The notes: generated from the letters alone by a model not told the origin. 64,000 nt of DNA from Chitinophaga nivalis (GCF_025989125.1 NZ_JAPDNR010000001.1:4948087-5012086); one strand, 5' to 3'. Counted from the stretch's first letter, positions 35,014 through 44,127 are shown. A program made the numbers and translations.

Positions 35014-35946
35014 ATGAGGTATCATTTCCGATCAGCCCTGTTGCTGATAAACGCGCTGCTCTTCGGCGCCTGTCAGAAAGAACAGGTCTACAACCAGCCT
35101 GCGGCTGCCACCCAGGCTACCTACACTGCCACTGCCCGATCATCGCACCCCGATGAAGCATTAACACCTGGTGGATGGCGACCAAAATCCAACGTCCACC
35201 GGCTGGCGCCAGGTCAATACCTGGATGCTTCCAATGGCCGGCTGCGTACGCGGGACCGCGCCACCCGGCAGGTTGTCAGCGACTACGGTCTCATTGAACA
35301 AAACAGTGTACCATCACGTCAGACACAGCGGCTGGAAGAGGGCTGGATTACCAGCACCCGCTGGACCAACAAAACCGGCAGCCCGATTTCCTATTTCAGT
35401 ACCAAATGGACAGTACCACCAGTTCCCAAGTCGTCCAACGGACAAACTATTTTCATCTTCAATGGCATCGTGAATTCAGACGCCATCCTGCAACCCGTTT
35501 TGCAATGGGGGCCTTCTGCAGGAGGTGGCGGCGAATACTGGACTATTGCCTCCTGGTATGTGACAAGAACCGGCCTCGCATGGTACACTGATCCGGTACG
35601 CGTCAAACCCGGCACCAATCTGCATGGCGTTATCACCCTTACAGATTCTGTTGGTACTGATTATTGCTACACAGCTTCCTTTTCCGGCTATCCTGCTACT
35701 GCTTTTGACGCGCAAATCATAGAAGAACTTACCCTGGCTACAGAGGCCCTGGAAGCCTATAATGTTACCGTCTGCTCTGACTACCCGGCCACTACCAAAA
35801 CCAGGATGCACAGTATTGAACTAAAAACAGATAATAAACAGGCGCCGCTTTCCTGGAATGTACTTGACCAGGTGAGGGATTGCGGGCAATACTCCAAAGT
35901 AGTGACCAATGGAACCCCCAAAGGCGTCGTCGACATCTTTTATTAA
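35014..35946 (+). CDS. lipoprotein with eqolisin (G1 peptidase)-like domain, copy 1
   Basis: A 310-residue lipoprotein (lipobox LLFGAC, Cys20) with a conserved DEALTPGGWRPKS segment and a beta-rich domain. From about residue 118 the order W-T-N-K-T-G-S-P-I-S, TKWTVPPVP, GQTIFIFNG, AILQPVLQWG (Gln160) and EYWTIASWYV parallels fungal G1 glutamic peptidases, where the catalytic Gln sits in an AILQ segment; a Glu-bearing ATEALEAY (residues 242-249) follows where the catalytic Glu is expected. Two Cys pair near the C-terminus. It is first of three tandem paralogues, each with its own spacer. Peptidase activity is inferred, not shown; it could instead be a binding domain of similar fold. Confidence 0.6.
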   Translation: MRYHFRSALLLINALLFGACQKEQVYNQPAAATQATYTATARSSHPDEALTPGGWRPKSNVHRLAPGQYLDASNGRLRTRDRATRQVVSDYGLIEQNSVPSRQTQRLEEGWITSTRWTNKTGSPISYFSTKWTVPPVPKSSNGQTIFIFNGIVNSDAILQPVLQWGPSAGGGGEYWTIASWYVTRTGLAWYTDPVRVKPGTNLHGVITLTDSVGTDYCYTASFSGYPATAFDAQIIEELTLATEALEAYNVTVCSDYPATTKTRMHSIELKTDNKQAPLSWNVLDQVRDCGQYSKVVTNGTPKGVVDIFY

Positions 35947-36007
35947 TGCGGTCTTACCCGATCCATGCTGATTTCAATCACCATTCAATTAAGCTACTGA
36001 TATCATA

Positions 36008-36030
36008 AAAGCCTTTTCTGTCAAGGTTTT
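36008..36030 (+). terminator. terminator of copy 1
   Basis: AAAGCCTT with AAGGTTTT (one G-U pair), a weaker relative of the hairpins behind copies 2 and 3. Confidence 0.55.
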
Positions 36031-36155
36031 CATACTCCGGTGCCTTATGCCATGCCACTGTAACCGTTTGCGCACATGAGCACCTGTAATCAGTATCCGA
36101 TAGCTTTTCCATACGCTTTTTCGTCATTTTTTTTATCAACCTACAAAACACTTAT

Positions 36156-37109
36156 ATGAGGTATCATTTCCGATCAGCCCTGTTGCTGATAAACGTACTG
36201 CTCTTCGGCGCCTGTCAGAAAGAACAGGCTGATAACCAGTCTGCGGCTGCCACCCAGACTGCTTCCACTGCCCGGTCAGCGCACCAAGATAAAGTATTAA
36301 CGCCCGGTGGCTGGCGGTCCCGGTCTGATGTTCACCTGTTGGCGCAGGGACAATATCTCGATGCTTCCGATGGCCGGCTACGTACGCGGGACCATGCCAG
36401 CAGGCAGGTTATCAGCGATTACGGCCCGGTTGAAAAAGCCAGCGGCCACGCGCCTTTTTTTCCGCTACAAGCCAAAGCATCCTCCAGTGGGGATGGTGGC
36501 TGGGTTACCTGCACCCGTTGGGGCAATAGAACCGGTAGTCCGATTTCTTATTTCAGCACCAAATGGGTGGTACCACCGGCGCCAAAGGACGTCAACGGAC
36601 AAACTGTTTTCATCTTCAATGGCATGGTGAATTCCAGCGCTATCCTGCAACCCGTCTTGCAATGGGGTGTTTCTGCCGCCGGTGGTGGCGACTACTGGGC
36701 CATTGCCACCTGGTATGTGGGGGCATCCGGTCTGGCATGGTACAGTGATCTGGTACGGGTGAAGCCTGGTACGACTCTTCAGGGGCTTATCACTATTGCA
36801 GATTCGCTCTCGGGGAGTTATAGCTACAGGGCTTCCTTTCCCGGTTATTCCAAGACTATATTTGACACCCATCACATAGAGCAGCTCAAATGGGCTACAG
36901 AGGCCCTGGAAGCCTACTCCACCTACACCTGCGCGACCTATCCGGCCACCACTAAAACCAGGATGAGTAACATTGACGTTAAAACAGGCAGCATCCAGGC
37001 GCCGCTTTCCTGGGAAATAGTGGACTACATAACGGATTGCGGACAACACTCCAAAGTGGTGACCGATGGAAGCTCCAATGGGATCGTCGATCTCTTCTAT
37101 AAAAAGTAA
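36156..37109 (+). CDS. lipoprotein with eqolisin (G1 peptidase)-like domain, copy 2
   Basis: A 317-residue paralogue of the previous gene. The first 24 codons are nearly identical to copy 1, including the lipobox LLFGAC. The domain keeps TKWVVPPAP, GQTVFIFNG, AILQPVLQWG, YWAIATWYV and the late ATEALEAY with its Glu. The linker before the domain is longer by about ten residues. A near-identical start and divergent body suggest duplication with gene conversion at the signal peptide. The spacer to copy 1 is 209 bp and contains its terminator. Confidence 0.6.
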   Translation: MRYHFRSALLLINVLLFGACQKEQADNQSAAATQTASTARSAHQDKVLTPGGWRSRSDVHLLAQGQYLDASDGRLRTRDHASRQVISDYGPVEKASGHAPFFPLQAKASSSGDGGWVTCTRWGNRTGSPISYFSTKWVVPPAPKDVNGQTVFIFNGMVNSSAILQPVLQWGVSAAGGGDYWAIATWYVGASGLAWYSDLVRVKPGTTLQGLITIADSLSGSYSYRASFPGYSKTIFDTHHIEQLKWATEALEAYSTYTCATYPATTKTRMSNIDVKTGSIQAPLSWEIVDYITDCGQHSKVVTDGSSNGIVDLFYKK

Positions 37110-37161
37110 TCTTACCGGATCCGGTGTTATTGCAACCACCATTCACTTAAGATACAGATGT

Positions 37162-37192
37162 TATAAAAGCCTTGCCTGTCAAGGCTTTTATA
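37162..37192. terminator. terminator of copy 2
   Basis: TATAAAAGCCTTG, loop CCTGT, CAAGGCTTTTATA: a perfect 13-bp stem with T-rich ends on both strands. Confidence 0.75.
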
Positions 37193-37338
37193 ATTAAGGA
37201 AGCTACCATCATCCGTAAGGTGGTACATGCAATACCGCTGCAATCGTTTGTACTAATTTAGGACCACGCATCAGTATCCAATAGCTTTTCCATTATCCTT
37301 TTCGTTACCCTTTTCTTTACCCTGCAAAACCCTGATGT

Positions 37339-38316
37339 ATGAGCAACCATTATCTATCAGCCTTGTTGCTGATAAACGCCCTGCTCTTTGGTGCCTGTCA
37401 GAAAGAACCTTCCAAAAACACACCTGACGGCGCTTTAACGGAGCAAACCACTTCCAATGAAGCCAATTCCCGGTTATCGCACAGCGATGAAGTATTAACC
37501 CCCGGTGGATGGCGGCCCAAAGCAAAAGTCGGGCTGGTAGACACAGATCAATACCTGGATGCCCAGGATGGCCGGCTACGTAAGCTGGACCGCCATAGCA
37601 AACAGGTATTGGCCGATTATGGCCCGATAGAACAAACCAAAGGCACCGAGCCTGATTATCCGCGTAACGTAAATGTACCGGCACGCCATGTGCTGCCGCT
37701 GGGCTCCGGATGGATTACCTACACGCACTGGACCAACACTTCCGGTAAGCCGATTTCTTATTTCAGTACCAGCTGGGTGGTGCCGCCTGCCCCCAGTGTG
37801 CCTGCCGGACAAACCATTTTTCTCTTTAACGGATTGCAGAACTCCAATTACATCCTGCAACCGGTTCTGCAATGGGGCCCTTCTGCCGCCGGCGGCGGTA
37901 ACTACTGGGCGATTGCCAACTGGTATGTAGATGGCGCTTCCGGCCCTGCCCAGTACAGTAACCTGATACGGGTCAACCCCGGTACCAACCTGCAGGGCAT
38001 CATGGCCCTCACAGGTTCCAGCGGCAGCAATTACAGTTATACGTCTTCCTTTACGGGGTATCCCAGTATCACATTAGCCGTGAATAACATTCAGCAGCTT
38101 AATTGGGCAGCAGAATCCCTGGAAGCCTATTCCGTTTCCTCCTGCTCCAATTATCCGGCTACTCCCAAAACGCGGCTGACCAACATCGAAATCAGAACCG
38201 GCAGCACCCAGGCGCCACTCTCCTGGACTGTAGCCAATCCTATTACGGATTGCGGCCAGCATTCCACTGTGGTGACCAATGGTACGCCCAACGGTGTGGT
38301 AGATGTTTTTTACTAA
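37339..38316 (+). CDS. lipoprotein with eqolisin (G1 peptidase)-like domain, copy 3
   Basis: A 325-residue third paralogue with lipobox LLFGAC. The key elements TSWVVPPAP, GQTIFLFNG, ILQPVLQWG, YWAIANWYV and WAAESLEAY are all present, so the putative Gln and Glu are kept in all three copies. Its upstream region shares the block CAATCGTTTG...TAATTT (37241-37260) with copy 1 (about 34940-34957), suggesting a duplicated promoter. It is followed by the same type of terminator hairpin. Confidence 0.6.
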   Translation: MSNHYLSALLLINALLFGACQKEPSKNTPDGALTEQTTSNEANSRLSHSDEVLTPGGWRPKAKVGLVDTDQYLDAQDGRLRKLDRHSKQVLADYGPIEQTKGTEPDYPRNVNVPARHVLPLGSGWITYTHWTNTSGKPISYFSTSWVVPPAPSVPAGQTIFLFNGLQNSNYILQPVLQWGPSAAGGGNYWAIANWYVDGASGPAQYSNLIRVNPGTNLQGIMALTGSSGSNYSYTSSFTGYPSITLAVNNIQQLNWAAESLEAYSVSSCSNYPATPKTRLTNIEIRTGSTQAPLSWTVANPITDCGQHSTVVTNGTPNGVVDVFY

Positions 38317-38392
38317 ACACGCGCCCCCGTCATAATGCCTAACCGCCAGCATGCTGTGGTACAGGCATTACCTTTATTGGAACTGATGCGCT

Positions 38393-38417
38393 AAAAGCCT
38401 TGCTAGTCAAGGCTTTT
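38393..38417. terminator. terminator of copy 3 / exonuclease gene
   Basis: AAAAGCCTTG, loop CTAGT, CAAGGCTTTT: 10-bp stem, bidirectional, between convergent genes ending at 38316 and 38421. Confidence 0.8.
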
Positions 38418-38420
38418 ATA

Positions 38421-38939
38421 TTACAGTTTTATTTTCAGTCCGTCGTTTTTTTTCATGGTCAGCAAGGCCTCTGCATTGCCTCGCGCATCATCCACGGGAT
38501 GATGCGTATGTGCCGTTTTACGCAGGTGTTTGAAAGACCGAAACGTATCTTTCGTTAATCCTTTGTAAAGGCTGCCGAGGTTCTGGGAACTATGACCGAA
38601 TGGGTTGCTCCCAATAAAGTGATGAAAGTACCAGCAGATAAACATCCAGTCGAAACCATTGTTGTCGCTGATAAAAATGGGCCGGTCGTGGCAGGTGGCC
38701 GCAATCCAGTGCTGGAAACGGGTCATCACCACGGCAGGATCCTCAAAGGCCAGGGTGGCCTCGCGGGAATGGCGGGAAACGGCCAGTGCTTCCGGAATAA
38801 AGCGATCTGATATTGGTTTGAGTTGTCCGTAAAAGGTTTGGTCTAACTGTTCATTTACCAGTATTGCGCCAAAAGAAATCATAGAATAATCGCCAGGTAT
38901 AGGGCCATCACTCTCGACGTCCACCATTATGTAAGCCAT
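38421..38939 (-). CDS. DEDDh-family 3'-5' exonuclease
   Basis: A 172-residue DnaQ-fold protein. Exo I is VDVESDGPIPGD with the acidic pair, Exo II is DNNGFDWMF, and Exo III is HHPVDDARGNAEAL with the His and Asp. The single-domain form and the 3'-5' 'exoribonuclease' type VDVESDGP match a small bacterial group related to oligoribonuclease-like enzymes. Whether it acts on RNA or DNA is not clear. It is monocistronic. Confidence 0.8.
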   Translation of the reverse strand: MAYIMVDVESDGPIPGDYSMISFGAILVNEQLDQTFYGQLKPISDRFIPEALAVSRHSREATLAFEDPAVVMTRFQHWIAATCHDRPIFISDNNGFDWMFICWYFHHFIGSNPFGHSSQNLGSLYKGLTKDTFRSFKHLRKTAHTHHPVDDARGNAEALLTMKKNDGLKIKL

Positions 38940-39028
38940 TTGTTATGCAGGTATTAACGTAAGGAAGGGCAAGATAAGCATTGAAATAATTTGCTTACTT
39001 TACTATCTGATTTTACCGTTGCAATATA

Positions 39029-39565
39029 ATGAAACTGCCTACTTTTTTTATTGTTGCCGTCTTACTGGGGTGTAGCGGCTTTGCCAGCAGCCAGGCCAAA
39101 CAACAGGAGATTATCCGGATCAGAAAGATCTTCCAGCAAATCAATACCGATACTGCGCTCCGGCATATTACCCTGGATGCAGAAAAATTCACCACTGAAA
39201 TAACAGATGGTGGCGCGAGTCTTACGGGTTGGTTTAAAAATAATAGTCTGCAAAAAATAGCCCGGTACATGGGCATCTCCACGGGTATCAGTATCCTGGA
39301 ATATTATTTCAAAGATGATGTACTCATCTTTGTGTATGAAGAATTTAATACTTACCGGTACGACGAAAAAAAGAAAGCGCCTGATTATTACAAAACAGAA
39401 CAAACCTTTCAGGGCCGGTATTACTTCCGCCACAACCAGTTGATTGATTATATCACGACAGGACACAACCGCTTTGAAGACGATGCACTGGACCCCGAAA
39501 AAATTCTCTCGGAAGAAGCCTATAAATATCAGCAACTGCTGAAGAGCCACTGGCGGAAGCCATAA
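39029..39565 (+). CDS. secreted protein, unknown function
   Basis: A 178-residue protein with an N-terminal signal peptide (MKLPTFFIVAVLLGCSGFASSQA). The mature part is polar with many Tyr and Lys (EEFNTYRYDEKKKAPDYYKT). No domain is recognised. The palindrome at 39569 directly after its stop belongs to a minus-strand terminator but could serve both strands. Confidence 0.55.
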   Translation: MKLPTFFIVAVLLGCSGFASSQAKQQEIIRIRKIFQQINTDTALRHITLDAEKFTTEITDGGASLTGWFKNNSLQKIARYMGISTGISILEYYFKDDVLIFVYEEFNTYRYDEKKKAPDYYKTEQTFQGRYYFRHNQLIDYITTGHNRFEDDALDPEKILSEEAYKYQQLLKSHWRKP

Positions 39566-39568
39566 AAA

Positions 39569-39590
39569 AACCACCGGTATACCGGTGGTT
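39569..39590. terminator. terminator of the small minus-strand transcript
   Basis: A 22-bp perfect palindrome (each arm AACCACCGGTA) followed on the minus strand by T7 (39562-39570 region). A second hairpin GACGTTT/AAACGTC at 39593-39607 lies just upstream on that strand. It probably also ends the plus-strand gene at 39565. Confidence 0.8.
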
Positions 39591-39635
39591 CAGACGTTTG
39601 AAACGTCAACAGATATTTTTAACGGAGCGACCCGG

Positions 39636-39683
39636 TTAAGCGATATTAACCGATGGTGTCCATGTACTTTCTGTAGATAGCAT
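39636..39683 (-). CDS. 15-codon ORF with strong Shine-Dalgarno
   Basis: On the minus strand AAAAGGAGGT (39697-39688) stands 4 bases before an ATG at 39683 that opens a 15-residue frame (MLSTESTWTPSVNIA). The stop at 39636 is followed after about 45 bp by a strong terminator. Shine-Dalgarno sequences of this strength are rare in Bacteroidota, so the arrangement is notable. The product could be a real microprotein or leader peptide, or the purine run may belong to a small RNA. Confidence 0.45.
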   Translation of the reverse strand: MLSTESTWTPSVNIA

Positions 39684-39699
39684 GAATACCTCCTTTTCT

Positions 39700-40187
39700 T
39701 TGATGAGCAATTAAGTTACAAAAATTATCTGGTTATTCATTCCCCCACATAAAATTAACAAACACCGCATCTCCTTTATTCATCGGAGATACGTACTGGT
39801 GAAGTATTCCAGCTCACTCCTTTTAAATTACCATGGTTGAATATTATTTTACCTAATATATATCCTACTATATCTTTGTGCTGTCAGAACACTTTAACCA
39901 ACGCATAAATGAGCACAAACCTGTAACACCAGATAGTATACCTACATCCTGTTCAACACCCATATAAAAGGATTTGTCGTACTACAACTGTAGCCATACT
40001 GTTATCATTCTATACCGGAAGCTGAGTCCCGCAGTCATGAATGTTCCTGATTTACCTGCATAGGTAGCTGTTTGCTGCTGCCCTGCCGCACCGGATGCTA
40101 TACAATGAAACAATTTTCGCCACATGCTGGTGCAGGCCCTCGTTTGCCCTTATGTATCCATTATTACTTAAAAATAAACGATCAAAG
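39700..40187. other. no gene seen apart from a possible promoter
   Basis: AT-rich spacer of about 490 bp. On the minus strand TAATTTTTG near 39718-39726 resembles a -7 element with one extra T and could drive the small transcript ending at 39569. An in-frame extension of the next gene upstream to 40095 is not convincing. Confidence 0.4.
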
Positions 40188-40451
40188 ATGAAAAGAATTA
40201 TTGTTTTAGCAGCACTGGCAACCCTGGCATTCTCCTGCAAAAAAGACAAAGAAGAAACCGGCTGTTACGAGTGTACACTGACTTCCAAAACCAATGGTAT
40301 TGATATGGGAGCATCTTCCACCACCACCCATTGCGACCTGACAGAGTCTCAGAAAAATGACATGGAAAGAAGTGGCACTACTACCACCACAATTAATGAG
40401 GGTGGCGTGAACATCACCATGGAAACAAAAGTGAGCTGCAAGAAAAAATAA
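40188..40451 (+). CDS. small lipoprotein, unknown function
   Basis: An 87-residue lipoprotein counted from the ATG at 40188 (MKRIIVLAALATLAFSCKKDKEE, lipobox LAFSC). The mature part has three further Cys and Thr-rich repeats (TTTTTINEG) and ends in Lys residues. Small Cys/Thr-rich lipoproteins of this form are frequent in Chitinophagaceae, but no function is known to me. Confidence 0.65.
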   Translation: MKRIIVLAALATLAFSCKKDKEETGCYECTLTSKTNGIDMGASSTTTHCDLTESQKNDMERSGTTTTTINEGGVNITMETKVSCKKK

Positions 40452-40497
40452 TCACCTTTTTTGATGGCGCATGATTTGTATAAGCGGGTGATTTTTT
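40450..40497 (+). terminator. hairpin after the small lipoprotein
   Basis: AATCACC pairs with GGTGATT over a 30-base loop, then TTTT. The stem begins at the stop codon. Confidence 0.5.
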
Positions 40498-40532
40498 CAT
40501 CGGTGGACAGCGGATCATGCGTCGTTTTTGTA

Positions 40533-41246
40533 TTACAACCGGGTTCTGAACTTTACAGCCTGACGGCCCGAAACCTCCAGCAGCTGCCCGTTTTGCAGGG
40601 TTAGTTGTAACCGCCCGCCTGCGAGCGGATGCACGCGGGTAATAAAATCGATATTCACCAGCTGGGTTCTGTTGATCCGGAAGAAAAAATGTATATCCAG
40701 TTTTTCCTCCAGTAAATTGAGCGAAGTTTTGAGATACGTTTTTTTATCCTGAAAATACAACCGGGCGTAATTACCAACCGACTCCGCGAGGTAGATGTCG
40801 CCGATACGAATATAATAGCTGTACGTTCCTTCCCGGATGAAAATGCGGCGGTTCATGGAAAGCGTTTGCTGTTGCTCCGTTTTATGCATTAGTTTTTCCC
40901 GGACTTTCTCCAATGCCTTTTCCAGCCGCTCTTCCCGGATAGGTTTCATCAGATAGTCCAGTGCGTTACAATCAAAAGCCTGTACTGCATACTGATGATA
41001 AGCCGTTGTAAAAATCACTTCCGGCACTGTTTCCAAAGCTGCCAGCAATGCAAAGCCGTCTTTTTCCGGCAACTGAATATCTAAAAAAACCAGGTCTGGT
41101 TTTTTCGTGCGGATCAGTTCACAGGCATCATCCGCATGTTGTGCTTCTCCGACGACAGTTATATCCGGATACATCTGCAGCGCTCTTTTCATTTCTTCGC
41201 GGGCCGCTCTTTCATCGTCCACGATGATCACCTGTATCGGGTTCAT
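40533..41246 (-). CDS. LytTR-family response regulator
   Basis: A 237-residue two-domain regulator. The receiver domain has the acidic cluster in IVDDERAAREE, the phospho-acceptor Asp in KPDLVFLDIQLPEKDG and the Lys in YLMKPI. The C-terminal LytTR DNA-binding domain begins near residue 140, with FIREGTYSYYIRIGDIYLAESVG and the NIDFITRVHPL segment. It overlaps the kinase gene by 4 bp (ATGA), forming a two-component pair. Such regulators often control nearby membrane or export genes, but no target is clear here. Confidence 0.9.
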   Translation of the reverse strand: MNPIQVIIVDDERAAREEMKRALQMYPDITVVGEAQHADDACELIRTKKPDLVFLDIQLPEKDGFALLAALETVPEVIFTTAYHQYAVQAFDCNALDYLMKPIREERLEKALEKVREKLMHKTEQQQTLSMNRRIFIREGTYSYYIRIGDIYLAESVGNYARLYFQDKKTYLKTSLNLLEEKLDIHFFFRINRTQLVNIDFITRVHPLAGGRLQLTLQNGQLLEVSGRQAVKFRTRL

Positions 41247-42313
41247 ATCGCCGGAATTAAGATGGTGGCCAATACGGTTTCCTCCGGCAGCGCTTCCAGA
41301 CTAAAGGTAGCCAGGCCGTTGTACTGCAGCTGCAGTCGTTCAGACAGGTTGCGGATACCCAGGCCGGTGTTGTTTTTATCCGGTGTTAATGTACCGGGCT
41401 GTTGTACCCGGATAGTGATACAGGCAACTGTTTTTTCCATACTGATCATAATGGCTCCACCCTCCTTCCGTTTGGCGATACCATGTTTAATGGCATTTTC
41501 CACCAGGATATGTATACTCATGGGAGGTATCAGGCAAGGTAACACTGTGTCGGCAATCTGCCACTGATAATGCAGGCGGTTTTCAAACCGGAGTTTTTCC
41601 AGTTCCAGGTAATCCTTTACCAGACTGATTTCCTGGCTGACAGGTACCAGTTTGTCGCTGGTCTCATACAACGCACTACGCAGCAGATCCGATAACAGGT
41701 CTATCGCGCGCCGTGCGGATGACGGATTTTCGGCTATCAGTGATTTAATGTTGTTCAGGGAATTAAAAAAGAAATGTGGATTCAGCTGTGCTTCCAGCCG
41801 GCTTAACTGGGCTTCCCGGGCAATGATGGTCAACCGGGCATTTTCCCGGGCCATCCTGATTTCCCGGCGGCTGTACTGATACAGGTGATAGGCCAGTACC
41901 CAGATTGCCATCATACGCAGTCCGGCTATAAACGGAATCCAGGCATGTTGCCAGAGGTAGGCAACAAATGATCCGGTATCATCTGGCCGGAAATACAAGC
42001 CTACCAGGTAAAAGCGAATGTTTACCGTTAGCATGAATGCCAATGCCAGCAGGCATATTGCCGGAATAAGCCGTTTGACCAGTGCTGCCGGCAACAGGGT
42101 ATCCCATTGATGTTGCCGGGCATAATGCCGGTAGGCATGGGTAAGGAGTATATTCACCGCTACATCTGCCACAAAATGAAACAGCGCCAGGTCCAGCCGG
42201 AAATACGGCGTTACCCGGAAGGCGTCCAGCTCCCAGTAGATCGCTGCCACTGACCATCCTATCAGCTGGCATTGCCAGTACCAGGAAAGTCGTTTATGTT
42301 TTTGTTGCTGCAT
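41243..42313 (-). CDS. LytS-type sensor histidine kinase
   Basis: A 356-residue membrane kinase with about four N-terminal helices, no obvious sensor domain, and the His_kinase region SRLEAQLNPHFFFNSLNNIKSLI carrying the phosphorylated His. The GHKL ATPase follows with PMSIHILVENAIKHGI and GLGIRNLSERLQLQY. Its partner is the LytTR regulator downstream, which starts inside its stop. Confidence 0.9.
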   Translation of the reverse strand: MQQQKHKRLSWYWQCQLIGWSVAAIYWELDAFRVTPYFRLDLALFHFVADVAVNILLTHAYRHYARQHQWDTLLPAALVKRLIPAICLLALAFMLTVNIRFYLVGLYFRPDDTGSFVAYLWQHAWIPFIAGLRMMAIWVLAYHLYQYSRREIRMARENARLTIIAREAQLSRLEAQLNPHFFFNSLNNIKSLIAENPSSARRAIDLLSDLLRSALYETSDKLVPVSQEISLVKDYLELEKLRFENRLHYQWQIADTVLPCLIPPMSIHILVENAIKHGIAKRKEGGAIMISMEKTVACITIRVQQPGTLTPDKNNTGLGIRNLSERLQLQYNGLATFSLEALPEETVLATILIPAI

Positions 42314-42422
42314 GTAATTTCAGATAACCTTACAAAATAACAGGTTCTGATGCACATTAAAAAACACAGGTACACGAGCGCTGTTATCCGGGGATAAGCG
42401 CCAGCGTAAATGGCGATCTGTC

Positions 42423-42977
42423 TTATGCTACAGGTGAGGTATAACGGGTATTCAGCAGCTGATAGGTTTGTTCGTGGTGATCCCGTTTTTCGGCAGCCTC
42501 CAGGATGTGTTCAAAGTGATACTTTTCCAGCAGGCGCCTGGATCGTTGGTTATCGACCCGCGGATAGGCCATGATAGCGGCCGGACGTAACTGTGTCAAT
42601 CCGTATTCCAGTACTACGCCGAAAGCTTCCTGCATGATACCCTGACCATGATAGTCAGGGAGCAGTTCATAGCCGATTTCAATAATGGTTTGATCCGGTG
42701 AAAAATTCCAGTAACAGATAGAGCCAATGGCCTCCTGACTATCCTTTAAAGTAATCATCCAATACAGCCATTGGTTAGCTGCCACCCCTTTAATAATCCG
42801 GGTAATAAAAACAGCTGCCTGTTCGGCATTAATTTCAGCCGGCCGGTCGAGATAGCGGTTTACCTGCTTATCGGAGCGGATTATTTGTATCACGGCCGCA
42901 TCTGTTGCCAGTGGCTTTCTCAACAACAAACGCGGGGTGGTGAGTACCGGAAAATCAGTAAAATCAAACGGAGGCAT
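42423..42977 (-). CDS. GNAT-family acetyltransferase, RimJ/RimL-like
   Basis: A 184-residue protein. TPRLLLRKPLATD at the start and the IGYELLPDYHGQGIMQEAFGVVLEYG acetyl-CoA segment are typical of the RimJ/RimL/Rim-type Acetyltransf_3 branch, which acetylates protein N-termini or small amines. NQRSRRLLEKYHFE follows as usual. The substrate is unknown. Confidence 0.85.
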   Translation of the reverse strand: MPPFDFTDFPVLTTPRLLLRKPLATDAAVIQIIRSDKQVNRYLDRPAEINAEQAAVFITRIIKGVAANQWLYWMITLKDSQEAIGSICYWNFSPDQTIIEIGYELLPDYHGQGIMQEAFGVVLEYGLTQLRPAAIMAYPRVDNQRSRRLLEKYHFEHILEAAEKRDHHEQTYQLLNTRYTSPVA

Positions 42978-43140
42978 GGTTTAAAATACATCTTTTATAA
43001 GCGGCAACAGGACCAGTAAGCCTGCACCCATACTGCGATAAAAAACTACGTGGTTGTACAGGTATGTGTCATAACCGGAACAGGGGCTGTACCGGCTATG
43101 CATACCAGCTAAAAAATATCCGGAAATAGCCAACGAGTCA

Positions 43141-44127
43141 TCAATTGTTGCTCACCGCTTCCTTATTGTATTTATTCCGGTATTCAATGGGAGATAATCC
43201 GGTAATTCTTTTGAATGTACCTCTGAATGATTTGGTATCAGAATAGCCTACATCATACATCAGTTCATTGATATTTTTGCGGCCGGTTTCCAATCCTTTT
43301 TTGGCGGCTTCCATTTTTACGCGCTGGATATATTCCGTCACGGTATTACAGGTGGCTTTTTTGAAGCGGCGTTCGAGGCTTCTGCGGCCCAGTGCCAGCA
43401 TACTGGCCAGCTGGTCTACCGTTATTTTCTCATGGAAGTTTTTCTCTATAAATTCCTGCGCCTGTTTTACCGGTTCATCTTCATGCGATTTCTGGCCCTG
43501 GAACATAATAAACGGCGATTGACTGATACGGTCAATATCGATCATAAATGCCTTGGAAGTCAGGATGGCAATATCGCGGCCGGCATACTTTTCAATCAGG
43601 TACAACAGCAGGTTGAGATAAGAGTAGGCACCACCACTGGTGAAGATACCATCTTCTTCCGTCATGATCTTGTCGTCTACCAACAGGGCATTGGGGAATG
43701 CATTTCTGAATTCATTGGCCAGCCGCCAGTGGGTAGCACATTGCTTGCCGTCCAGCAGGCCGGTTGCCGCCAGGAAAAAGGTGCCGATACAGAAGCTGGC
43801 TACTTCCGCACCATTTTCGTATTGTGTAGTGATCCAGGGCAGCAGTTCCTGATTGAGGTCCATGGCTACCACCGGGTCGCCCATTAAAGCCGGGATAATG
43901 ATCAGATCTGTTTTTTCCAGCTCACTGATCAGGATATCCGGTTTAACGGTAAATAGTCCGTTGCGCTGGCTGGTTTCTTTCGAAAGTCCTACCAGCTGGA
44001 TCTTAAACAGGGGATCTCTGCCTTGCATGGCCATAAAGTTATTCACTTCAGATAGTATCTGATGGGTGCCTTCAATGTTGGTTAAACTGGTATGCCCGCG
44101 GGGCACAAGAATTGAGACGTGTTTCAT
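43141..44127 (-). CDS. GlxA-family transcriptional regulator (DJ-1/PfpI + AraC)
   Basis: A 328-residue protein. The N-terminal 200 residues are a DJ-1/PfpI-type domain with the nucleophile-elbow-like ASFCIGTFFLAATGLLDG, and the C-terminus is an AraC helix-turn-helix pair (HEKITVDQLASMLALGRRSLERRFKKATCNT and the GYSDTKSFRGTFKRITGLSP second half). GlxA-type regulators sense small ligands with the DJ-1 part. The start ATG is at 44127. Targets are unknown; the upstream spacer of 550 bp holds no clear gene. Confidence 0.88.
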   Translation of the reverse strand: MKHVSILVPRGHTSLTNIEGTHQILSEVNNFMAMQGRDPLFKIQLVGLSKETSQRNGLFTVKPDILISELEKTDLIIIPALMGDPVVAMDLNQELLPWITTQYENGAEVASFCIGTFFLAATGLLDGKQCATHWRLANEFRNAFPNALLVDDKIMTEEDGIFTSGGAYSYLNLLLYLIEKYAGRDIAILTSKAFMIDIDRISQSPFIMFQGQKSHEDEPVKQAQEFIEKNFHEKITVDQLASMLALGRRSLERRFKKATCNTVTEYIQRVKMEAAKKGLETGRKNINELMYDVGYSDTKSFRGTFKRITGLSPIEYRNKYNKEAVSNN

